Positions 17,591 through 27,824 of a DNA stretch of 64,000 nt are shown piece after piece. How positions within the stretch are numbered: position 1 is the stretch's first letter; each line of letters opens with the position of its first letter. Position numbers and translations under genes: made by a program. Under the pieces are notes generated by a model. It was not told the origin of the DNA, made no database searches, and saw nothing but the letters and a program-made list of their open reading frames with translations. The stretch covers positions 124,001 to 188,000 of the forward strand of contig JADKGL010000026.1 in the NCBI GenBank assembly GCA_016722295.1, read 5' to 3'. This DNA comes from Saprospiraceae bacterium. Lineage in GTDB: Bacteria > Bacteroidota > Bacteroidia > Chitinophagales > Saprospiraceae.

Positions 17591-18769
17591 CCTTAATCTA
17601 TAACTCCCCCCAATCACAAACTCAGCAAAATCTGCTTGACCAAAGTTCGCGCTGACATTTGCTCCAATAAAAAAATTTTGTCTCGGAAATTTATTGGGAT
17701 GTATCAAATAATAGTTAACTGATAAATGCGATGGAAATAATTTTTTCAGCCAATAAGCAAATCCTGGATAGTTCTCATATTCTTTTGAGTAAACTTTGAA
17801 AAATGGTCTGTAAAGTCCAAGCCCTCCTTCGATATCTGCTCCAAAGTGTCCAAATAAAAATTCAAATCCCAACAAAAAATGAATATGACTTGACTGTTGA
17901 TTGACATTGTCTTTTAATTCTGAAATGTTATTGTCCACGATATAATCATGATAGCTAGTATAATATCGATAAGCAAATCCTGTGCGCAGTTTAAATGCTT
18001 TTCTCCATTGAATACCGCCACTAACACTGGTGGAATAAATTAATTTTTTATCTCCTCCTATCGGCCTACTGGTTGAACCCAATTCATGAACACCAACACC
18101 AGTTGTCAGCTGCACAAAATAAATTTTGCGAGGATCATTACTATAATTTTGTTTATTGATATTTGTTATGATTTGAATTGGTTTTTTAGATTGTCTGAAG
18201 GCTAGAGAAAATGCAGCAGAATTTAATCCAAAATTTGGCAACTGTACATGAGCATTTGAACTGTGTAAATATGATCCTCCTGCTAGAAGCGCCCAGTTTT
18301 TTCTGATCAATAAATGCTTGTATAGTGCAATGTGAAATGACATGTTTAAGGGAGAGCCCAATGCAAGACTTGAAGGAATTTTTTCTTTAAAATATTTTGT
18401 ATGATAAGCCAGTCCTAATCCAAAAATAAAATCCCAAGATTTCATTTTATTCTGTGAGGTATGAAATCCTACATAAGGAGCAAATGAAAATTCATAACCA
18501 TTCAATCGCTGATTGCCAAAGCTTCCTACATTAAATTTTACACCTGTCTCCGGATGTTTAAAATAAATCTTCCAGTCTTGATTTTCATTTTCATTAAGCT
18601 GCAATACATTAAACGTAAGTCGATTCAAAAGTCCTGTATTGGGATAATCTCGATAATTTGGAACAATGGATCCTGTATGGTATTCAGCTTGAAATAAGAG
18701 CGGATTTTCTTGAGAAAAAATAAAAGTTATACTGAAATAAAAACAACAGTATAGAATTATTTTTTCCAT
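17588..18769 (-). CDS. PagL-like acyloxyacyl hydrolase (lipid A 3-O-deacylase family)
   Basis: 393 residues with signal peptide MEKIILYCCFYFSITFIFS and an outer-membrane barrel pattern throughout. The segment YLHSSNAHVQLPNFGLN carries the PagL catalytic signature: His169, Ser171 and Asn172 in H-x-S-N, followed by P-N-x-G. PagL removes the ester-linked acyl chain at position 3 of lipid A from within the outer membrane. This protein is longer than the ~170-residue proteobacterial enzyme because of extra N- and C-terminal strands, as is usual for Bacteroidota members. It starts 3 bases after the sucA stop, so is probably on the sucA transcript. Confidence 0.8.
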   Translation of the reverse strand: MEKIILYCCFYFSITFIFSQENPLLFQAEYHTGSIVPNYRDYPNTGLLNRLTFNVLQLNENENQDWKIYFKHPETGVKFNVGSFGNQRLNGYEFSFAPYVGFHTSQNKMKSWDFIFGLGLAYHTKYFKEKIPSSLALGSPLNMSFHIALYKHLLIRKNWALLAGGSYLHSSNAHVQLPNFGLNSAAFSLAFRQSKKPIQIITNINKQNYSNDPRKIYFVQLTTGVGVHELGSTSRPIGGDKKLIYSTSVSGGIQWRKAFKLRTGFAYRYYTSYHDYIVDNNISELKDNVNQQSSHIHFLLGFEFLFGHFGADIEGGLGLYRPFFKVYSKEYENYPGFAYWLKKLFPSHLSVNYYLIHPNKFPRQNFFIGANVSANFGQADFAEFVIGGSYRLR

Positions 18770-18772
18770 AGA

Positions 18773-21502
18773 TTAAAAGCCAAATGCTTGATCCATCAAT
18801 TCGATCAACTGTTTGTCGTGAACCTTCTTAAATCCTACTGCTGGTGAAGCAGATGCTGGTCTTGTGACAAATGTTAAAGGATCATAATTCCATCTCGCCT
18901 TGATATATCCTGCTGCTCCCATGTTCAATGGTTCTTCTTGGACCCATGCTTTTTTTGCTTTAGGATTTTTCTTAATGATTTCTGCTATTTGATTTTCTGG
19001 GAATGGATATAATTGTTCCAATCTTACGATAGTACAATCTACTATTTTTTGATCTTCTTTTCGCTGTAATAAATCATAATATACCTGTCCTGAACAGAAT
19101 AAAATTCGATTTGATTTCTTTTCGTCAGATGCATTAATTAGAATTTCTTGAAAAGAATTATCTGTTGTAAATTGATCTAATGGTGAAATACATTTTGGAT
19201 GTCGCAATAAAGATTTCGGAGACATGATAATGAGTGGCTTTCTAAAATTCCACGCCAACTGTCTTCTGATGATGTGAAAAAAATTGGCTGGTGTGGTGAC
19301 ATTTGCAATGACAATATTTTTCTCTGCGCACGCTTGTAGATATCGCTCCAATCTTGCAGATGAATGTTCTGGCCCTTGACCATCATAACCATGAGGCAAC
19401 AACATAACGATTCCACTCATTCGATTCCATTTACTTTCCGCAGCTGTAAAAAACTGATCAAAAATCACTTGTGCTCCATTGGCAAAATCACCAAACTGCG
19501 CTTCCCAAATTACCAAATGATTTGGAGTCGCAATAGAATATCCATATTCAAATCCCAATACTGCAAACTCAGACAATAAGGAGTTGTATATAAAAAATTG
19601 CCCTTGATTTTCTGATAGTTTACTTAGTCGATTGTATTCTTGATTATTCTTTTCATCAAACAAAACTGCATGCCGATGTGAGAATGTACCACGCTTCACA
19701 TCTTGACCACTCATACGGACATTTTTACCTTCCTTTAAAATACTTGCATATGCCAATAGCTCTGCAAGAGCCCAATCCATTTGTTTGTTTTGGATTAAAT
19801 CATTCCAAGATTTCAGTAGACGATTAACTTTAGGCAAAACATGAAAATCTGGAGGAACTGCTGTAATATTTTCTATTAAATTCTTTATTTCCTCAATGGA
19901 AATACCTGTCTTTGGACTTGAAACAAAATCTTCTTTTGTTACAACTTTCTTTAAGGTTTTCCAAGCCAATTCTGGCTCTTGGTATGTATAAGCTAAAGGC
20001 TTTTGCTTTACTAGATCCAATCTCTCTTGCAAAACATTCCAAAATGATTTTTCCATTTCAGCAGCCAATGATTGATCTACATCTCCACGATCTGTCAACG
20101 TCTTTATATATATTTCGCGCACATTCGGATGACTGCTGATAATATCATACATTTCAGGCTGTGTGAATTTTGGATCATCGCCTTCATTATGACCATGTCT
20201 TCTATAACAAACCATATCAACGAATACATCGCTATTGAAATGTTGGCGGTATTCCAAAGCTAATTCGACGGCATATACCACTGCTTCTGGATCATCACCA
20301 TTGACATGAAACACTGGTGCTTGAATAGCACTAGCTGCAGCAGTACAATAATTGGATGAACGAGCATCATCAAAATCTGTGGTAAATCCGATTTGATTAT
20401 TGATAACAAAGTGAAAAGTTCCTCCTGTATAGTAGCCTTTTAGTTGTGACATTTGTACGACTTCATACACGACACCTTGTCCTACAACAGCTGCATCGCC
20501 ATGTATCAGTATTGGTAATATTTTATCGTAATCTGATTTATATAAAATATCTGCCTTTGCTCTTGCCAATCCTTCTACTACTGGATCCACTGCTTCTAAA
20601 TGTGAGGGATTTGGTGCAAGTTTAAGATGCACATTTTTACCACTGCGTGTAGCTACTTGTGAAGCATAGCCTAAATGATATTTCACATCACCAGAACCAA
20701 AACTCAATTCTGGTACTGCATTTCCTTCGAACTCATTGAATATTTGTTCATACGTTTTGCCCATGATATTGGCAAGTACATTAAGTCTTCCGCGATGCGC
20801 CATACCGATCACGCATTCTTCTACTTGGTGTTCTGAGCCCAAATTTATTATCGCATCTAATGCAGCAATTGTTGATTCGCCTCCTTCAAGTGAAAATCTT
20901 TTTTGTCCAACATATTTTGTATGCAAAAATTTTTCAAAAATAACTGCGTCATTTAGCTTTTCTAATATGCGTTTTTTCTTTGCGATGTCAAATTTTCTTT
21001 GTTGAAAATTTTTTTCAATTTTATCTCTTAACCAATGTCTTTTTTCATTGTCTTCAATATGAGAATATTCAAAACCTATCGTTTGGCAATAAATTTTTTG
21101 TAAATGATCTAGTATTTCTTTAAGGCTCGATTGTGCTTTACCAATCAATTCCCCTGCTTGAAATTTTTGCGACAAATCTTGCTCTGTTAAACCAAAATCT
21201 TGTAACTGTAAATGTGGTTTTCGATCTCTCCGTTTACGTATAGGATTGGTGTCTGATAACAAATGCCCTCTATGGCGATATGCATCTATTAATGCTGCTA
21301 CCGAAAGCTCTTTTGAACTAAATTGAATTGTTGATACTTCCTTATGTCCGTTTTCACTACTTGAATTGCTTCTAGCCAAATCAAAGCCCATAAAAAAAGC
21401 TTTCCAACTTTCATCTACTGAAGCTGGATTTTCCAAATAAGACTGATATAAATTCTCTAAATAACTTGGGTGTGCGTTCATTACAGCTGAAAAGTCCTTC
21501 AT
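18773..21502 (-). CDS. sucA: 2-oxoglutarate dehydrogenase E1 component
   Basis: Thiamine-diphosphate-dependent decarboxylase of the TCA-cycle 2-oxoglutarate dehydrogenase complex. 909 residues, full length. The N-terminus (AHPSYLENLYQSYLENPASVDESW) is the E2-contact segment. The ThDP region has VNGDDPEAVVYAVELAL followed by DMVCYRRHGHNEGDDP. APNPSHLEAVDPVVEG, GDAAVVGQGVVYE and the C-terminal transketolase domain (EAQFGDFANGAQVIFDQF, LPHGYDGQGPEHSSAR) are all present. The E2 gene (sucB) is not adjacent. Confidence 0.96.
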   Translation of the reverse strand: MKDFSAVMNAHPSYLENLYQSYLENPASVDESWKAFFMGFDLARSNSSSENGHKEVSTIQFSSKELSVAALIDAYRHRGHLLSDTNPIRKRRDRKPHLQLQDFGLTEQDLSQKFQAGELIGKAQSSLKEILDHLQKIYCQTIGFEYSHIEDNEKRHWLRDKIEKNFQQRKFDIAKKKRILEKLNDAVIFEKFLHTKYVGQKRFSLEGGESTIAALDAIINLGSEHQVEECVIGMAHRGRLNVLANIMGKTYEQIFNEFEGNAVPELSFGSGDVKYHLGYASQVATRSGKNVHLKLAPNPSHLEAVDPVVEGLARAKADILYKSDYDKILPILIHGDAAVVGQGVVYEVVQMSQLKGYYTGGTFHFVINNQIGFTTDFDDARSSNYCTAAASAIQAPVFHVNGDDPEAVVYAVELALEYRQHFNSDVFVDMVCYRRHGHNEGDDPKFTQPEMYDIISSHPNVREIYIKTLTDRGDVDQSLAAEMEKSFWNVLQERLDLVKQKPLAYTYQEPELAWKTLKKVVTKEDFVSSPKTGISIEEIKNLIENITAVPPDFHVLPKVNRLLKSWNDLIQNKQMDWALAELLAYASILKEGKNVRMSGQDVKRGTFSHRHAVLFDEKNNQEYNRLSKLSENQGQFFIYNSLLSEFAVLGFEYGYSIATPNHLVIWEAQFGDFANGAQVIFDQFFTAAESKWNRMSGIVMLLPHGYDGQGPEHSSARLERYLQACAEKNIVIANVTTPANFFHIIRRQLAWNFRKPLIIMSPKSLLRHPKCISPLDQFTTDNSFQEILINASDEKKSNRILFCSGQVYYDLLQRKEDQKIVDCTIVRLEQLYPFPENQIAEIIKKNPKAKKAWVQEEPLNMGAAGYIKARWNYDPLTFVTRPASASPAVGFKKVHDKQLIELMDQAFGF

Positions 21503-21698
21503 TTCAAAAAAATATTGTGTAGTTTTTTACAGATATATCCTAAAACTAACTCTTTTTTAAGAAAATCGTTCAATATTATTTCTCTGTGTATAGCAAATTT
21601 CTTCGCCTTTACTTTAATTAAAACCTTAGCTAACTCTAACTTGTTTCAATTGTTATAATTCTATATAATATGCTTTAAGTATAAAGTGCAATTTTAAT

Positions 21699-22817
21699 CT
21701 ATTGCGCTGTATAGAAAATATCCACTATCTTCTTAGCCGTTTGATCCCAATTAAATTGTGCTCTATGTGTTTGTCCTAGCTTGATACGATCTATTATATT
21801 TTGGTCTAAATCCATCTGTAATATTGCTTCTGCAATGGAATCAATACTGTTTGGATTCACTTTGAGTGATCCTGGTCCCGCTACTTCTGGCAAAGAAAAT
21901 CGCTCTGACACGATTAATGGAATATCGCAATACAAAGCTTCTAAAGCTGGTACTCCAAAACCTTCTAAGAAACTTGGACAAACCGCACAATATGCCGATC
22001 CAGTAATTTTAGCTAGCACTTGAGAATCAACATAAGGGATAAAGTGAATATCTTTTTTTGAATCCGATCGCTGATATGCGAGATCAATATCTTCCGTATT
22101 CCAAGCCTTTCTTCCTACAATGAGTAATTTTTTTTGTGATGGTCTTTTTTGTTTATAACTAGTAAATGCATATATTAAATTAGCAACATTTTTTCTTGGG
22201 TGCAATGCACCGACAAAAAGAAAATACTCTCGCCCTTCAGAATATTCCTTCCTAATTTCTTCTTTTTCTTTTTCTGATAAAGGCTTGAAATAACTTTTAC
22301 AACCATTATATGCCACACTTACTTTCCCCTCTTCAATTGGATAATGTTGAAGAATATCAAGTTTAGTTGCTTTAGAAACAGCAAAAATATGCTTTGCTTT
22401 TCTTATATATTTTGGGACGAAATGCATCAAATACTTTCTTGCTGCCAACGTAATATGTTCTGGATAATGCAAATACGCCAAATCATGCATCACTAAATAT
22501 TGAGGTACATCTGTGCTTAAACTACAATATCCATCTGGACTAAAAAATAGATCTGCTTTCCATTCTTTTAAAATTTTTGGAATTCTTTTCTCATACCAGA
22601 GATACCATAATACGGCATGTCTTGCAGGAGGAAAAACAACTTTTGCTTCAACATTTTCTCCATATATAAATTCCTCAGAATAGGGTCGATCAAATAAAAA
22701 TAAAAACTGATGTTCTGGCATGAGTTGCACAATTCTTCGTAGTACTTCTGCACTATACCAGCCTATCCCTTCAAGTTGATTTCGAATTAAAAATCTTGCA
22801 TTGATCGCTATTCTCAT
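21699..22817 (-). CDS. Glycosyltransferase family 4 (GT-B fold)
   Basis: 372 residues. The N-terminal MRIAINARFLIRNQLEGIGWYS is the acceptor-side loop of GT4 enzymes. The donor-binding half has LFVGALHPRKNVANLI (about 202-217), ADL/VAYNG elements, and the E-x7-E motif in PSFLEGFGVPALEALYCDIPLI (about 284-304). It transfers a sugar from a nucleotide donor; donor and acceptor cannot be told from sequence. It lies 14 bases after an M29 peptidase gene and is likely the third gene of a minus-strand unit with no polysaccharide cluster around it. Confidence 0.9.
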   Translation of the reverse strand: MRIAINARFLIRNQLEGIGWYSAEVLRRIVQLMPEHQFLFLFDRPYSEEFIYGENVEAKVVFPPARHAVLWYLWYEKRIPKILKEWKADLFFSPDGYCSLSTDVPQYLVMHDLAYLHYPEHITLAARKYLMHFVPKYIRKAKHIFAVSKATKLDILQHYPIEEGKVSVAYNGCKSYFKPLSEKEKEEIRKEYSEGREYFLFVGALHPRKNVANLIYAFTSYKQKRPSQKKLLIVGRKAWNTEDIDLAYQRSDSKKDIHFIPYVDSQVLAKITGSAYCAVCPSFLEGFGVPALEALYCDIPLIVSERFSLPEVAGPGSLKVNPNSIDSIAEAILQMDLDQNIIDRIKLGQTHRAQFNWDQTAKKIVDIFYTAQ

Positions 22818-22831
22818 TAATAGAAATTAAA

Positions 22832-23929
22832 TTAAATAAGAAACTCTCCATTGCGATAAATACAGAGACCATCGGCAAAAATTTCTCCACCATTTTTCAT
22901 ATTGGTGATCAGATCCCAATGAATTGATGATTCGTTTTTGCCCCCACATTGAAGATAAGATTGCCCTATTGCCATGTGAACTGTTCCTCCTATTTTTTCA
23001 TCAAACAATATATTTTTTGTTGCGCGTTGAATATTCATATTGGTACCAATCGCTACTTCGCCAAATCGCCTAGTCCCAGGAATACTAAATATTTGATCTA
23101 ATACTTCTTGACCTATTTCGGCGCTGTATGAAACGATATTTCCTTTTTCAACTTTGAGTCGTATACCCTGTACATCTTTCGACAATTGAAATGTTGGCAT
23201 ATCAAAATAAATTTCTCCTTCGACACTATCTTCAATTGGACTAGTAAAAACTTCTCCTGATGGCATATTTGATTTACCATCTGAATTGATCCAAGTTCTT
23301 CCAGTAACATCAAAAGAAATTTCAAATTGTGGGTGACGATAAATCATTTTTTTTGAACGATTTAAATAATCCACAATTCCTTGTTGAAAACGACTGACTT
23401 CAAGCCATTTCTCTTCAGGTTTTTCAAAATGTAAAAAGCAAGCATTTTGAATAAACGAACTATATTCTTCTAAATTCATTCCGGCTTGCTTCGCAGCAAA
23501 CTCTGTTGGAAATTGACATAAACTTCGCTTTAAACTTTTATTACCTAATCGTTCAAAATATATTTTCTGAAATTCAGCATTTGCCTGTACTCGTATTTCG
23601 TTTTTTTCTTTGGTAGTACTTAAATTCGTATTCATCAAATATGGTGCTCGAATTAAAATATATGCATCACAGGTCTTGATGAGGTCGATACTATTTTTAT
23701 TAACATATTTCAATTGTGAATCATTGCCATACGTTTGCAAAATTTCTTCTTGGTGCTCAAATGAAAGATCTACAATTACTATTGCTCCACGCAAGATAGC
23801 TTCTTTATAAAATGATTTTATCAATGGTTCCGCTAATGTTGTAGAACGCACATAAACTTGTTCGCCTTCTTTGAGATATAAACAATAATTGGCTAGGAGT
23901 TCACCATATTTGTCGATCCAATTGGTCAT
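22832..23929 (-). CDS. M29 family aminopeptidase
   Basis: 365 residues of the AmpS/thermophilic aminopeptidase family, cytoplasmic dimetal enzymes. The N-terminal domain starts with YGELLANYCLYLKEGEQVYV. The C-terminal metal ligands can be matched to Glu in SPIEDSVEGEI, Glu in RRFGEVAIGTN, His in GGTVHMAIGQSY and His-Trp-Asp in SIHWDLITNM. It overlaps the upstream purine nucleoside phosphorylase gene by 4 bases (ATGA), indicating translational coupling. Confidence 0.9.
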   Translation of the reverse strand: MTNWIDKYGELLANYCLYLKEGEQVYVRSTTLAEPLIKSFYKEAILRGAIVIVDLSFEHQEEILQTYGNDSQLKYVNKNSIDLIKTCDAYILIRAPYLMNTNLSTTKEKNEIRVQANAEFQKIYFERLGNKSLKRSLCQFPTEFAAKQAGMNLEEYSSFIQNACFLHFEKPEEKWLEVSRFQQGIVDYLNRSKKMIYRHPQFEISFDVTGRTWINSDGKSNMPSGEVFTSPIEDSVEGEIYFDMPTFQLSKDVQGIRLKVEKGNIVSYSAEIGQEVLDQIFSIPGTRRFGEVAIGTNMNIQRATKNILFDEKIGGTVHMAIGQSYLQCGGKNESSIHWDLITNMKNGGEIFADGLCIYRNGEFLI

Positions 23930-24753
23930 ATTTTTTGTATTAATTTTTCAAAAACATTGAAAAGTGAAAGAGATGAATTTTGAATTACTTTGATGACAGA
24001 TTGTATTGTCGTTTTTTCTTGTAGGCCTGTTTCTGGTGAAGAGTTTGATACTATTGATGCTGCTATTATTTTCAAACCACAATTGTGTGCTACAATAACT
24101 TCGGGTACTGTGGACATTCCTACAATATCGGCACCCAATAATCGAATCATACGATACTCAGCTGGAGTCTCAAGACTAGGGCCCTGCAATCCAAAATAAA
24201 CACCCGAATTGTATTTTATATTTAATTCTTTGCAGCATTGTGCTGCAACATTGAGTAAAGATTTATCATACACATCAGACATATCTGGAAACCGATCTCC
24301 TAGCCTTGGATCGTACAATCCGCGTAACGGATTCTCTGGATGAAAATTAATATGATCATTTATAAATACAATATCTCCTGCTGAATAGTTAGGATTAACA
24401 GTACCACTTGCATTGGTTAGAATTAATTTTTTAATTCCAAGTTCTTTTAACACTCTGATTGGGAACGTAATTTGTTGCGGAGAATATCCTTCATAATAAT
24501 GTAATCTTCCTGATAAAATTAAAATTTCCATTCCTGCCCAACTTGCCAAAATAATTTTGCCACTGTGACTTTCTACTGTTGTAGGAACAAAATGCGGAAT
24601 CAGTTTATAACTTATTTCTTTGTGTATTTGAATCTGTTCTACCAAATTGCCGAGACCAGTCCCTAAAATGATGGCGATTTCTGGATGAATAGACATTCTT
24701 TCCTTTATAAATTCTGCACTTTCTATGATTTCGTCGAAATAACTTGTATTCAT
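23926..24753 (-). CDS. punA: Purine nucleoside phosphorylase (trimeric class)
   Basis: Cleaves inosine or guanosine with phosphate to base and ribose 1-phosphate in purine salvage. 275 residues. ILGTGLGNL (phosphate loop) is near 30-38, VESHSGK near 60, the LHYYEGYS motif near 84, LTNASGTVNPNYSAGDIVFINDHIN near 112-136, and the substrate-binding GPSLETPAEYRMIRLLGADIVGMST near 190-214. Class I is assigned from length and the Glu in LETPAE. First gene of the pnp-M29-GT4 unit. Confidence 0.94.
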   Translation of the reverse strand: MNTSYFDEIIESAEFIKERMSIHPEIAIILGTGLGNLVEQIQIHKEISYKLIPHFVPTTVESHSGKIILASWAGMEILILSGRLHYYEGYSPQQITFPIRVLKELGIKKLILTNASGTVNPNYSAGDIVFINDHINFHPENPLRGLYDPRLGDRFPDMSDVYDKSLLNVAAQCCKELNIKYNSGVYFGLQGPSLETPAEYRMIRLLGADIVGMSTVPEVIVAHNCGLKIIAASIVSNSSPETGLQEKTTIQSVIKVIQNSSLSLFNVFEKLIQKI

Positions 24754-24934
24754 TCCACAAATATGCTTTAAAATCTTGAATCAAGCATCATGCATTGATA
24801 ATTGAATGAAAAATTAATATGTAATAGACTCACAATAACGCCAGTTTAAATTATTATAAAATTAATATGTTTATCAAGATTTGCAAAGTAAAATAAATTC
24901 AAGTTTGCACTAATTTTACCGAAGGTATTCAATT

Positions 24935-25816
24935 ATGAAAAAGAAAATTATCCCAAACCTTCTTGCTGTTGCTGATTTACACCAAATCATGTTAGGCTCT
25001 ATCGCCCCAAGACCCATCGCCTTTGTGAGTACTATTGACTCCAAGGGTAATCAAAACCTTGCGCCTTATAGTTTTTTTAATGCATTCAGTAGTAATCCTC
25101 CAATTTTAGTTTTCTCTTCAAATCGAAGAGTTGATGGAAATACAACAAAAGATACATTACACAATATTCAAGAATCTATGGAATGTGTCATTAATGTAGT
25201 AAGCCACTCGATTGTAAGGCAAATGATGCTTTGCTCGGTAGACTTCCCACATGAAATGAGTGAATTTAAAGCTTCAGGATTAACTCCGACAAAAGCGTCT
25301 ATAGTTAGCGCTCCATTGGTAAAAGAATCTCCTGTTAGCTTTGAGTGTAAAGTAAAAGAAATCATTACCTTAGGTGAAAATGGTGGTGCTGGACATTTGA
25401 TTATTTGTCATGTCGAATGTATCCATTTAGAAGAGGATGTCTTGGATGAAAATGGACGCATCGACCCTCATAAAATTGATTTAATGGGACGAATGGGACG
25501 TGCTTTTTATGTAAGAGCTAGTGGTGATGCAGTTTTTGCAATGCCACAAACCCAAACATTACCCGTAGTAACCTATCCCAATCTACCAGAACATGTTCGT
25601 AAAAGTGATATTCTTTCTGCTAATGATATCGGTTATTTGGCTGGTTTAAAATATTGGCCAAATCTTGAAGAAGCACATAATGAAGCAATGAAAATTGAGG
25701 AATACTCTAAATTAACAGCTCAAGAACGAACTATTGGTAAATTACACAAGATGGCTAAACAATATTTTTTGCGACAAGAGTTTGATAAGGCTACCGTTTT
25801 ATTAGCCTCAATTTAA
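24935..25816 (+). CDS. Flavin reductase-like (DIM6/NTAB) domain protein
   Basis: 293 residues. The flavin-binding split-barrel core (about 10-180) begins IMLGSIAPRPIAFVSTIDSKGNQNLAPYSFFNAFSSNPP, the typical FMN site of flavin reductase-like proteins. A C-terminal helical extension (about 220-293, with the AQERTIGKLHKMAKQYFLRQEFDKA stretch) is present in a Bacteroidota subgroup. Probably FMN-binding oxidoreductase; the substrate is unknown. It is divergent from the purine phosphorylase unit, with a ~180-base gap. Confidence 0.85.
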   Translation: MKKKIIPNLLAVADLHQIMLGSIAPRPIAFVSTIDSKGNQNLAPYSFFNAFSSNPPILVFSSNRRVDGNTTKDTLHNIQESMECVINVVSHSIVRQMMLCSVDFPHEMSEFKASGLTPTKASIVSAPLVKESPVSFECKVKEIITLGENGGAGHLIICHVECIHLEEDVLDENGRIDPHKIDLMGRMGRAFYVRASGDAVFAMPQTQTLPVVTYPNLPEHVRKSDILSANDIGYLAGLKYWPNLEEAHNEAMKIEEYSKLTAQERTIGKLHKMAKQYFLRQEFDKATVLLASI

Positions 25817-25839
25817 TAAGTGTTTTGGCTTTATAAATT

Positions 25840-27822
25840 ATGAGGTATATAATTTTGCTCGCTTTTCATTTTTTTGTTCGAGTCTGCTTAGTAAGTCAAA
25901 ATATTCCTAACGATCGATTGGTTGATTGGTCTAATTCTGGTGCAAAAATACATGAACCACAACTTAAAAAATCTATACTCTCCTTTGGTGCTGTTTCAGA
26001 TGGTATTACGGATTGTTCTCTAGCATTTCAAGCAGCAATAAATTCCTTTTCAAAAAAAGCAGCTATTCTTTATCTTCCTAAGGGTAAATATTATTTGTCT
26101 ACGCCCATATATTTAGAAGATAGTGTTATCCTTCGTGGTGAACACGTTGATTCTACAACTTTAATTTTCAATTTAAAAAATAACGCTCATTGTATTTCTG
26201 CATCTGGAAAAGTTGATACTACCTCAACTTTTCTTCTAGCTACTGCTAATAAAGGAGTTCGCTTTTTTAGAGCTAATCATGAATCTAAAATAAAAGCTGG
26301 AGATTATATAAAATTATATGAAAATGAAGCTGGTCGAATTTATTCTGATTGGGCGAATCATTGTATTGGACAAATTCTACAGATTAAAAATATACGAAAT
26401 GATACTATTTTTATTGAAGACGCTTTGCGTATGGATTTTACCTTAAATAATCTAGCTCGATATCACCGAATTTTTCCTAAGAAAGCCATTGGCATTGAAT
26501 GTCTTTCCTTAATTAGAAAAGACAGTACCAGTGCCCAAACTCATAACATATATTTTAGTTTTACAGTAAATTCATGGGTTAAAGGTATTTCTAGTACCTA
26601 TTCAAATTTTGCCCATGTCGTCATTGAAAATTCAAATTACAATACGATTAGTGATTCTTATTTCACAAGAGGGTATGGATATGGAGGGGGGGGCAGAGCG
26701 TATGGGACTGTGTTACAATATACCTCTGGCAACAATCTCATTTTTAATAATATTTACGAACATTTGAGACATTCTGTTTTGCTTCAAGCAGGAGTAAATG
26801 GAAATGTAATCTCTTTCAATTTTTCCTTTGATCCATTTTGGGAAGAAGCATTATATCCTTCTGATTTTGCAGGTGATTTGGTTTGTCATGGTAACTTTGT
26901 ATATGCTAATTTATTTGAAGGAAATATTTGTAATAAAATTTCTATAGATAATTCTCACGGTACAAATGGACCGTACAATACTTTTTTTAGAAATCGGGCT
27001 GAAAAATATGGAATATACATTAATCTTGGTGCAGGAAATGGAATGAACTTAATAGCAAATGAAATACCTCATAACTCTGGTATCATTAGCACCTTTGGAT
27101 CTGATCATTTTTTGTATGGAAATGTATTAAAAGGAAAAATTACTCCAACTGGAACGAATCTTGTAAATATCTCATCACTTTATTTAAAAGAAAAACCTAA
27201 TTGTTATTTTACAGAAGAAGATCTTGAAATTATTGGACATTCAAATAGTTCTAATTTTCGTATAAATAAAGCAAAAGAAAGAGAATCAAAAGGGGTTCAT
27301 GCTTTCTGCAATAATTGTCAAATATTTTCTAATAGTAATTTGGATATCTCTGGAAATACAGAAGTTTGTAAATCAAAACCTCAACAATTTCAAGTGCAGT
27401 TTCTTCCTTGCACTGCATATAATTGGACTTCAGATAACGACTCTATCCAAATCCAAAGTGGATCAAATCAATGCATGGTCAACAGTTCAAGTATAGGAAT
27501 TAAAAATCTAAAAGTGCAGTTACTTACTAAAGAAAATATGAGGGATTGTTCGATCAATTTATCAAAAGAAATTCAAATAAAAGAATGCACTTCTTTAGAT
27601 GATTTTAGCAATTACTCATTTGATGAAGTGAACCAAATAGTTTTCAATACTAATGGTTTTCAAATTGAAATCTATAACATTTCAGGTCAACAAATTTTTT
27701 CAAAAAAAATAGAATTCAATTCTTTTAACCTGATAAATTTGGATTTACCTTCTGGTATTTATTTTATAAAACTTACTAATAATAAATCTCATTCTAGAAC
27801 TATAAAAATGATTCGTAACTAA
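25840..27822 (+). CDS. Secreted pectate-lyase-like beta-helix protein with T9SS sorting domain
   Basis: 660 residues. A signal peptide (ends near VCLVSQ) is followed by the pectate-lyase-3/GH28-type entry motif SFGAVSDGITDCSLAFQAAINSF and ILYLPKGKYYLSTPIYLEDSVILRGE. Right-handed parallel beta-helix rungs rich in Asn run to ~450. An Ig- or PKD-like region with several Cys follows at about 490-590. The last ~60 residues are T9SS-type (IEIYNISGQQIFSKKI, LPSGIYFIKLT, end IKMIRN). Likely a surface polysaccharide-acting enzyme; the catalytic residues are not identifiable by eye. An 8-G run at about 26687-26694 in GYGGGG is a possible slippage site. Confidence 0.82.
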   Translation: MRYIILLAFHFFVRVCLVSQNIPNDRLVDWSNSGAKIHEPQLKKSILSFGAVSDGITDCSLAFQAAINSFSKKAAILYLPKGKYYLSTPIYLEDSVILRGEHVDSTTLIFNLKNNAHCISASGKVDTTSTFLLATANKGVRFFRANHESKIKAGDYIKLYENEAGRIYSDWANHCIGQILQIKNIRNDTIFIEDALRMDFTLNNLARYHRIFPKKAIGIECLSLIRKDSTSAQTHNIYFSFTVNSWVKGISSTYSNFAHVVIENSNYNTISDSYFTRGYGYGGGGRAYGTVLQYTSGNNLIFNNIYEHLRHSVLLQAGVNGNVISFNFSFDPFWEEALYPSDFAGDLVCHGNFVYANLFEGNICNKISIDNSHGTNGPYNTFFRNRAEKYGIYINLGAGNGMNLIANEIPHNSGIISTFGSDHFLYGNVLKGKITPTGTNLVNISSLYLKEKPNCYFTEEDLEIIGHSNSSNFRINKAKERESKGVHAFCNNCQIFSNSNLDISGNTEVCKSKPQQFQVQFLPCTAYNWTSDNDSIQIQSGSNQCMVNSSSIGIKNLKVQLLTKENMRDCSINLSKEIQIKECTSLDDFSNYSFDEVNQIVFNTNGFQIEIYNISGQQIFSKKIEFNSFNLINLDLPSGIYFIKLTNNKSHSRTIKMIRN

Positions 27823-27824
27823 AG

